DNA of 8,040 bases from a bacterium (GTDB taxonomy: Bacteria > JAUVQV01 > DATDCY01), in the NCBI GenBank assembly GCA_036524115.1, contig DATDCY010000013.1:1-8040 (forward strand). The letters run 5' to 3'. A program made the translations under genes and the position numbers. The notes beneath the pieces are model-generated. The model saw nothing but the letters and a program-made list of their open reading frames with translations, had not been told where the DNA came from and made no database searches. Shown here one piece after another: positions 1 to 5,481 of the stretch. Numbering within the stretch: position 1 is the stretch's first letter; every line of letters begins with the position of its first letter.

Positions 1-611
1 GCGAGGGCGTCGCGGGCGCTCGCCACGTCGGACTCCCAGCCCATCTCCGACTCGCCGCCGCGCTCGGCGACGACGCCGGCGGCAAGGGCGAACGAGCTGC
101 GGGCGTAGCCGGCCGCCGTCCCGGCGCTCGAGCGCACCAGCACCTCGCGCCGCGCGGAGCGCAGGCTCACCGTCTTGACCCGCCGCACCGCCTCGTCGAA
201 CGCCAGGGCCTGCGCGAGCACGGCCTCGAGGCGATCGCGGTCGTCGGCGACGGTGGCGCCAAGCCCCGCCGCGTCGAGGATCGCCAGGTCCGACGCCGAG
301 GCCCGCGCCCGAGGGGTCGGGAACGCCGGGAGGTCGGCCAGCCGCGCAGCCTCGACCGCACGCCGCGCCAGCCGCTCGAGTCCCGCGCCGCTGAAGTCCT
401 GCCCGCATGAGAAGCCGGCGCGGCGCCCGAGAAACACCCGCAGGCCCACGCCGGCGGCCTCCGAGCCGCGGTACGTCTCGAGCCCCCGGTCGGTGTATTC
501 GACCGTGCGGGAGGCGCCCGCGGCGCAGAACGCCTCGGCGCGGCGGGCGCCCGCCCGGTGCGCGCGCAGCAGCGCCTCGTCGAGGACCCGCTCCCACCGT
601 CCCAGAGCCAC
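1..611 (-). CDS. pmbA: TldD/PmbA-family protein (PmbA/TldE-like), N-terminal part
   Basis: Partial gene: about 203 codons are present and the C-terminus lies beyond the left edge (family members are usually about 450 aa). The visible part matches the TldD/PmbA N-terminal domain. An N-terminal helix (LDEALLRAHRAGARRAEAF, residues 10-28) is followed by a GLETYRGSE strand (43-51) and the family hallmark GVGLRVF (54-60) with GRRAGF and a QDFS segment. A later stretch has RSSAGTAAGY, SSFAL and MGWESD. In Escherichia coli TldD and PmbA (TldE) form a cytoplasmic metalloprotease involved in microcin B17 maturation and CcdA turnover. The metal-binding residues would be in the missing C-terminal half, so activity cannot be judged. 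I prefer PmbA/TldE over TldD because of the GLE...GVGLRVF layout, but a TldD paralog is possible. The start is GTG at 611, preceded by GGAGG at 619-623 with a 7-nt spacer. It is divergent from gpsA. Confidence 0.8.
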   Translation of the reverse strand, partial: MALGRWERVLDEALLRAHRAGARRAEAFCAAGASRTVEYTDRGLETYRGSEAAGVGLRVFLGRRAGFSCGQDFSGAGLERLARRAVEAARLADLPAFPTPRARASASDLAILDAAGLGATVADDRDRLEAVLAQALAFDEAVRRVKTVSLRSARREVLVRSSAGTAAGYARSSFALAAGVVAERGGESEMGWESDVASARDAL

Positions 612-627
612 GACAGACCCTCCGTGC

Positions 628-656
628 TTGACAGCCCGCGCGGACCGCGGTAGACG
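628..656 (+). promoter_or_regulatory. Candidate sigma-70 promoter of gpsA
   Basis: A perfect TTGACA -35 hexamer lies at 628-633. After a 17-bp spacer comes TAGACG at 651-656, a weak -10 (three of six matches). Transcription would start near 663, giving a leader of about 40 nt before the gpsA ATG at 702. The -35 box falls just upstream of the ribosome-binding site of the divergent pmbA-like gene, so the promoters of the two genes would interleave. The -10 is poor, so this is a candidate only. Confidence 0.4.
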
Positions 657-658
657 AA

Positions 659-664
659 AGTATA
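659..664 (-). promoter_or_regulatory. Candidate -10 box of the pmbA-like gene
   Basis: The minus strand reads TATACT here, five of six matches to the sigma-70 -10 consensus, in the only AT-rich patch of the divergent gap. Transcription would start near 652 and give a leader of about 40 nt before the GTG at 611. No good -35 is visible at 15-18 bp spacing (the bases there read roughly CGGTGA). The call rests on the -10 alone. Confidence 0.3.
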
Positions 665-701
665 TCACTCCACCGGGAGGCTCACCGAGGATGTCCAGCA
701 G

Positions 702-1712
702 ATGACACCGCAACGCGTCGCCGTCGTCGGGGCGGGGAGCTGGGGCACCGCGCTCGCCGCGCATCTCGCCGCCTGCGGGCACGCGGTCGAGCTCTGGGCG
801 TACGAGCCGGAGGTCGCGGCGGGTGTCAACAAGGAGCGGGAGAACAGCGTCTTCCTCCCGGGTGTGCACCTGCCTGCGGGCATCCACGCGTCGGCCGATC
901 TCGCGCAGGCGCTGGCCGGGGCCACGGTCGCGCTGTTCGTCACCCCCTCGCACGTCGCGCGGCCGACGCTGCGCGCGGCCCGCGCCCACCTGCCGGCGGG
1001 CGCGCCCGTGCTCGTCGCCACCAAGGGCCTCGAGACCGACACGCTCGAGACGATGGCCGAGGTCTTCGCCGGCGAGCTGGGCGCGACGGGACGCCACGAG
1101 CTGGCCTTCGTCTCCGGCCCGAGCTTCGCCCGCGAGGTCGCGGCCGGCCTGCCCACGGCCGTGACCGTGGCGAGCCGCGACGCGGCGACCGCGCGCACGG
1201 CGCAGGAGCTGCTCAGCAGCGGCAGCCTCCGCGCCTACACCACGGACGACGTCGTCGGCGTCGAGATCGGCGGCGCGCTCAAGAACGTGGTGGCCATCGC
1301 CGCCGGAATCGGCGACGGTCTCGGCCTCGGGCACAACGCCCGCTCGGCCCTCATCACGCGCGGGCTCGCCGAGATGGCGCGGCTGGGCATCGCCCTCGGC
1401 GCCCGCCCGGCGACCTTCGCGGGGCTCGCGGGCCTCGGCGACCTCGTGCTGACCTGCACCGGTGATCTCTCGCGCAACCGCTCGCTGGGCATGGCGCTCG
1501 CGGCCGGCCGCACCCTGCAGGAGATCCAGGCCGCGACGCGGACCGTCGCCGAGGGGGTGCGCACCACGCAGGCGGCCGTCCGGCTCGCCGCCCGCGCCGG
1601 CGTCGAGATGCCGATTGCGGCGCAGGTGCACCGCGTGCTCTTCGAGGGCGCCTCCCCGCGGGCGGCGCTGCACGAGCTGATGACCCGCTCGCTCAAGGAC
1701 GAGAGCGCCTAG
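702..1712 (+). CDS. gpsA: Glycerol-3-phosphate dehydrogenase [NAD(P)+]
   Basis: Complete 336-aa cytoplasmic enzyme that reduces dihydroxyacetone phosphate to sn-glycerol-3-phosphate, the backbone precursor of phospholipids. The N-terminal Rossmann fold has the dinucleotide-binding GAGSWG (10-15). Then come VATKGLE with a conserved Lys at 108, SGPSFAREVAAGLPTA (138-153), and GGALKNV with the expected catalytic Lys at 194. The C-terminal helical domain has GLAGLGDL (241-248, Asp247) and TCTGDLSRNRSLG (251-263), whose Arg258-Asn259 correspond to family substrate-binding residues. The length is normal and no key residue is missing. ATG 702 is the only sensible start: the frame opens after a TAG at 651 and contains no other start codon. 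The ribosome-binding site is poor (GAGG at 687-690 with an 11-nt spacer). An out-of-frame ATG at 691, preceded by GGGAGG, opens a 4-residue reading whose TGA (703-705) overlaps the gpsA ATG. The stop TAG (1710-1712) overlaps the stop of the convergent gene C. Confidence 0.97.
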   Translation: MTPQRVAVVGAGSWGTALAAHLAACGHAVELWAYEPEVAAGVNKERENSVFLPGVHLPAGIHASADLAQALAGATVALFVTPSHVARPTLRAARAHLPAGAPVLVATKGLETDTLETMAEVFAGELGATGRHELAFVSGPSFAREVAAGLPTAVTVASRDAATARTAQELLSSGSLRAYTTDDVVGVEIGGALKNVVAIAAGIGDGLGLGHNARSALITRGLAEMARLGIALGARPATFAGLAGLGDLVLTCTGDLSRNRSLGMALAAGRTLQEIQAATRTVAEGVRTTQAAVRLAARAGVEMPIAAQVHRVLFEGASPRAALHELMTRSLKDESA

Positions 1713-3589
1713 CCTCCGGAAGGACGGCGGCGCATCCCCGCCGCGCAGATCGCGAGGGCCATCACCATCAGCAGGTAGACGGGGTCCCCGTAGCGCGGGT
1801 GTGGCTGGGACATGACGGCGACGACCGCGTACTGCGACGCGCCGAGCGCCACCAGCAGCGCCAGCAGCGGCCGGGCGGGACCCGCCCAGCCGAAGGAGAG
1901 CAGCACGAGGCAGGCGACGAGGAGCACCGGCTTGAGCAGGTAGGCGCCGCGGTAGAGGTCGTCGAAGAGTGCGGTGGCGGGCCGCGGGCCCGCGACTTCG
2001 CGCCGCAGGCCCTCCGGCAGTTGCTCGATCCCCGAGCTCAGGTAGAGCGCGCCCGGCAGGTCGGTGGAGCGCTTCGCCTCGCGGTACTGCACCTCGCTGG
2101 GACCGGCGGCGAGCATGACGAGGTTGTCCCAGAAGAGCAGCGCGCCACCCGGCCGCGCCCGGAAGGCCTCCAGCGCGACGCGACGCAGGAGCTTGTCCGA
2201 GGCGGCCGCGCCGTACAGACGCACGGTTGCGGTCTTGATGAGCGCATAGGTGCTGGGCAGGGGGTTCTCAATGGTCATGACCGCCTTGGCGCGCTCGAAG
2301 TCGCCGATCCCCTCCCCGTAATCGCCGAGCGCCTCGTAGAGACGCCTCGTCGCCGGGCCGTTCTCCGGCGCCACGAGCCGCGCCGGACGATCGGGGTCGT
2401 ACCCCCCGTGGTGCCGCCCGGCCACGAACGCCTCCCAGAAGAGGCTCGCGCCCCCGATGCGGCTGGACACCCCGAGTGAGAGGTTCGCGACGAATCCCGG
2501 CCAGCCGCCCATCCCGCATTCGCGGGCCACGCCGGCCAGGATCTCCCCGGCGCGCTCCGGTCCCGCCGCGGCGCCGGCGGTGGCCACGATGAAGTGATAG
2601 TAGTCGGGGTTGGGCCTGGTGAAGAACTCCCCGAGCAGCGCGTCCGGGCGCCCGCGGAAGGCACCGAACCAGACGTGCGGCGCCCGGGAGACCCAGCGCC
2701 CCGGGTCCTCTCGCAGCGCTCTCCCCAGCAGGTCGTAGAGTGCGCGGCTCGCCGGGCCGTTCCCGGGCAGGATGAGGGCGCGCGGCTCGCCGAACGTGTC
2801 GAAGTTCCTCGTCCAGGCGTCGAAGTACGCATCGTAGAAGCGCAGGTCCGCCCGCCGCGCGGCTGCCGACTGGCCGGGTTTCGGCGCGTCGCCGACGCCC
2901 AGCAGGAGCCAGTCCACGCCGGACCACGCCGCGAGCAGCGCGCAGTAGAGCGCCGCGGCCAGCAGCGGCGCGCGCACGCGGCGCGGCGGGGCGAGCACCA
3001 CGACGCCCAGCAGCGCCCAGAAGACGAGCGCGTCCTTGGGCCGCGTGAGCACCATCGCGAAGGCGACCAGCGTGGCGAGATACAGGAAGCGTGGGGGACG
3101 CGCGGGGGTAAGGTAGCGCGAGGCCAGGCACACGAAGAGGATCAGCAGGAACAGGCCGAGCTGCTCGCTCATGACCATGCCGGCGTAGGCGTAGGGGATC
3201 GGCAGAAGCGCGGCCGCCAGGGACGCGCCCAGCGCCGGCGCCCTCCCCAGCGGCAGGAGCGTGAGGTAGATCAGCGGTGGGATCGCCAGCCCGAGCGCCG
3301 CCTGCACGCCGATCAGCCAGCGGAAGGAGTCGAGCCACGTCACGCCCGTGAGCACCATCAGCAGCGAGTACCCCGGCGGGCGGTTGGGGCTGACGAAGTC
3401 GGTGTGCGGCTGCCAGGACATCTTCCGGGCGTTGTCGAGGTACTGACCGGAGTCCATGTTGAACTGCGGGTGCGTGGTCCCGAGCCAGTACAGCATCAGG
3501 GTGAGCCCCACCGCGAGGAGCGCCACCAGGTCTCGCGCCTGCGTGGACGCGACGACGCGCCCAAGCCAGGCGCTGCCGCGGCGGATCAC
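1709..3589 (-). CDS. GT-C-type (PMT_2-like) membrane glycosyltransferase, paralog C
   Basis: 626-aa polytopic membrane protein, the last gene of the accD-A-B-C block. The N-terminal region (about 20-230) holds roughly seven hydrophobic segments. It shows PMT_2/GT-C hallmarks: NMDSGQYL after TM1 (Asp46, the expected catalytic-loop Asp), NRPPGY (69-74), MVMSEQL (Glu142) and LTRPKD (181-186). A soluble, probably periplasmic domain follows (about 230-550) with NGPASRALY (277-285), DALLGEFFTRPNP, GRHHGGYDPD (391-400), NGPATRRLY (410-418) and FWDNLVMLAAGP. Three C-terminal TM segments contain MSQPHPRY (593-600). Known GT-C enzymes transfer sugars from polyprenyl-phosphate donors to lipids or proteins on the outer membrane face; donor and acceptor here are unknown. 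The start is GTG 3589, which forms a GTGA overlap with the stop of gene B; GGAGG (3594-3598) lies 4 nt upstream. A longer upstream reading would run into gene B and is low-complexity Arg/Gly. C aligns with A almost without gaps. Its TAG stop overlaps that of gpsA. Confidence 0.8.
   Translation of the reverse strand: MIRRGSAWLGRVVASTQARDLVALLAVGLTLMLYWLGTTHPQFNMDSGQYLDNARKMSWQPHTDFVSPNRPPGYSLLMVLTGVTWLDSFRWLIGVQAALGLAIPPLIYLTLLPLGRAPALGASLAAALLPIPYAYAGMVMSEQLGLFLLILFVCLASRYLTPARPPRFLYLATLVAFAMVLTRPKDALVFWALLGVVVLAPPRRVRAPLLAAALYCALLAAWSGVDWLLLGVGDAPKPGQSAAARRADLRFYDAYFDAWTRNFDTFGEPRALILPGNGPASRALYDLLGRALREDPGRWVSRAPHVWFGAFRGRPDALLGEFFTRPNPDYYHFIVATAGAAAGPERAGEILAGVARECGMGGWPGFVANLSLGVSSRIGGASLFWEAFVAGRHHGGYDPDRPARLVAPENGPATRRLYEALGDYGEGIGDFERAKAVMTIENPLPSTYALIKTATVRLYGAAASDKLLRRVALEAFRARPGGALLFWDNLVMLAAGPSEVQYREAKRSTDLPGALYLSSGIEQLPEGLRREVAGPRPATALFDDLYRGAYLLKPVLLVACLVLLSFGWAGPARPLLALLVALGASQYAVVAVMSQPHPRYGDPVYLLMVMALAICAAGMRRRPSGG
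3241..3476 (-). repeat. 5' tract shared by paralogs A and C (copy in C)
   Basis: Partner of 7013-7248. Within it, the sub-stretch 3303-3358 instead matches gene B (5201-5256) with two mismatches, whereas A (7075-7130) has more, adding to the mosaic pattern. Confidence 0.7.
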
Positions 3590-5481
3590 GCCGCCTCCCC
3601 CGCGCCGGCGCCGGATCCGCCGGCGCGCACGCCGGCCGCGCCGATCGCCACCGCCATCACGATCAGCAGGTAGACGGGGTCCGAGAAGCGCCCGTGCGGC
3701 TGCGACATGACGGCGACGACCGCGTACTGCGACAGCGCCAGCAGCACGAGCAGGACCGCGAGCGGCCGGGCGGGGCCGGCCCAGGCGAACGGCAGCAGGA
3801 CCAGGCACGCAACGAGCAGCAGCGGCCGCAGCAGGTGGATGACGCGGTAGAGCGCGTCGAAGATGGGCGTCGGCGGCTTGTCGCCGCCGGCCTCGCGGCG
3901 CATCGTCTCGGGCAACCGATCGAGCCCCGAGCTCAGGTACAGGGGGCCCGGCAGGTCGGTGCTGCGCCTGTCCGCGGTGTAGTGCACCTCGCCCGGTCCC
4001 GCCGCCAGCACGACGAAGTTGTCCCAGAACAGCAGCACCGCGGCGGGATAGGCGCGGAAGGCCTCGATCGCGACGTCGCGCATCAGCCGGTCCGCCGCGC
4101 CCGGGCCGTAGACCTGTGTCGTGGCTGTCATCACGTGGTCGAGAGACCCGGCGCCCGGCCGCTCGATGAAGGCCGGGGCCGCCGCGCGATCGTAGTCCCC
4201 GGTGAGTTCACCGTAGGACGCGAGCGCTTCATAGAGTTGCCGGGTCGCCGGCCCGTTCTCCGCCCGGACCAGCCGGAAGGGCCGCTCGGCATCGTAGCCG
4301 CCGTGGTGCCGCCCGGCGATGAACGCCTCCCAGAGCAGGCTCAGGCCGGCCATCCTGCTCGAGACGCCAAGGGAGAGGTTTGCGGCCAGTCCGCGCCACC
4401 CTCCCCTTCCGCTCTCGCGGGCGACGCCGGCGAACACCTCTTCGGCCGCCGCCGGGCCCATCCTGCCCTTGACGGTGTCGACGATGTAGCTGAGGAAGAC
4501 GGGGTTCGGATTGAGGAAGAACTCCTGCAGGAGAGCGCCCGGGTCCTGGGCGCGGACACCCAGTCGTGCACGCGACGAGCGGGATACCCACTGCGGCACC
4601 GGCCCCTGCCGGAGAGCCTCCCAGAGGCACTGGTACAGGACCCGGGTCGACGGCCCGTTGGCCGGGACGATGAACGGCCGCGGCTTTCCGTAGTCCTCGA
4701 ACCGCTGCCGCCAGGTGTGCAGATAGGCCTCCTCGAAACGCAGTCCGGCCCGGTGGGCAGCCCGGCTCTCGCCGCGGGGAAGCGCGTCGGCGCAGCCCGT
4801 GAGCAGCCAGTCCGCCCCGGACCACGCTACAAGGGCCGCGCAGTAGAGGGCCGCTGCCGTCAGCGGCGCGCGGAGCCGCCGCGGCCCGGTCGCCGCCGCG
4901 ACTGCAAAGAGCATCCAGAACACGAGCCCGCTCGCCGGTCGCGTCAGGACCATCGCGAGCGCGGTGACGGTGGCCAGCGCCAGAAAACGGGCGGGCCGCT
5001 CGCGGGTCAGGTAGCGTGAGGCGAAGTACGCGAAGAGCGCCAGCAGGAACATGCTCAGCTGGTCGCTCATGACCATGCCGGCATAGATGCAGGGGATCGG
5101 CGTCAGCGCGACCGCGAGCCCCGCCCCGAGCGCCGCCGGCCTGCCGAGGGGCCGAAGCGTCAGGTAGACCAGCGGCGGGATCGCCAGCCCCAGCAGCGCC
5201 TGCACGCCGATCAGCCAGCGGAGGGAGTCGAGCCACGTCACGCCCGTCAGCACCATGAGCAACGGGTAGCCCGGCGGCCGGTTGACCAGCGTGCTCGCCT
5301 GCCCCTGCCCCACCAGCTTCCGCGCGATCGAGAGATACTGGACGGAATCGACGTTGACCTGCGGGTGCGTGGTCCCGAGCCAGTAGAGCATCAGCGCCAG
5401 ACCGGGCGCGAGGATGACGAGCAGGTCTCGCGCCGGGGAGGCGGGGGCGCGCAACCCCACCGCGAGGTACCGGACGCTCAC
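3586..5481 (-). CDS. GT-C-type (PMT_2-like) membrane glycosyltransferase, paralog B
   Basis: 631-aa middle member of the array, with the same architecture as A and C: TM1 (about 20-36), NVDSVQYL (Asp45), NRPPGY (67-72), further TM helices to about 228, a soluble region (about 230-548) with NGPSTRVLY (275-283), RHHGGYD (391-397) and NGPATRQLY (409-417), then three C-terminal TMs with MSQPHGRF (592-599). It is the most divergent copy. The signature MSEQ is MSDQ (Asp140). The segment WQPHTDF after the first loop, shared by A and C, is replaced by an unrelated GQGQASTL. RPKD is RPAS (181-184), and small indels shift its numbering by 4-5 residues relative to A. These sites lie around the predicted active-site face, so a different donor or acceptor is possible (inference). 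It starts at GTG 5481 with AAGGAG at 5487-5492 (5-nt spacer), overlapping the TGA of gene A by GTGA. The C-terminal tail is Gly/Ala-rich (GGSGAGAGEAA). Confidence 0.8.
   Translation of the reverse strand: MSVRYLAVGLRAPASPARDLLVILAPGLALMLYWLGTTHPQVNVDSVQYLSIARKLVGQGQASTLVNRPPGYPLLMVLTGVTWLDSLRWLIGVQALLGLAIPPLVYLTLRPLGRPAALGAGLAVALTPIPCIYAGMVMSDQLSMFLLALFAYFASRYLTRERPARFLALATVTALAMVLTRPASGLVFWMLFAVAAATGPRRLRAPLTAAALYCAALVAWSGADWLLTGCADALPRGESRAAHRAGLRFEEAYLHTWRQRFEDYGKPRPFIVPANGPSTRVLYQCLWEALRQGPVPQWVSRSSRARLGVRAQDPGALLQEFFLNPNPVFLSYIVDTVKGRMGPAAAEEVFAGVARESGRGGWRGLAANLSLGVSSRMAGLSLLWEAFIAGRHHGGYDAERPFRLVRAENGPATRQLYEALASYGELTGDYDRAAAPAFIERPGAGSLDHVMTATTQVYGPGAADRLMRDVAIEAFRAYPAAVLLFWDNFVVLAAGPGEVHYTADRRSTDLPGPLYLSSGLDRLPETMRREAGGDKPPTPIFDALYRVIHLLRPLLLVACLVLLPFAWAGPARPLAVLLVLLALSQYAVVAVMSQPHGRFSDPVYLLIVMAVAIGAAGVRAGGSGAGAGEAA
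3689..3863 (-). repeat. Near-identical 3' tract shared by paralogs A and B (copy in B)
   Basis: Partner of the 5566-5740 tract: 175 bp, no gaps, nine hand-counted mismatches. It covers the MSQPHGRF segment and the two TM helices before it. Outside this tract B is clearly more diverged from A. Confidence 0.75.

Noticed and set aside
175-705. Plus-strand open frame of 176 codons over the pmbA-like gene
   Set aside because: It is antisense to a recognisable TldD/PmbA N-terminus, consists mainly of Arg, Ala and Ser, and runs through the divergent promoter gap.
1725-1743. GC hairpin (CGGCGG, 7-nt loop, CCGCCG) 13 nt past the gpsA stop as a terminator
   Set aside because: The 6-bp stem is followed by no T-rich run and lies inside the coding end of gene C. 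Such stems are common by chance at this GC content.
3590-3808. N-terminal extension of gene C upstream of GTG 3589
   Set aside because: The added 73 residues are Arg/Gly/Ala-rich, lie wholly within gene B in another frame, and have no counterpart in A or B. GTG 3589 with its own Shine-Dalgarno fits better.
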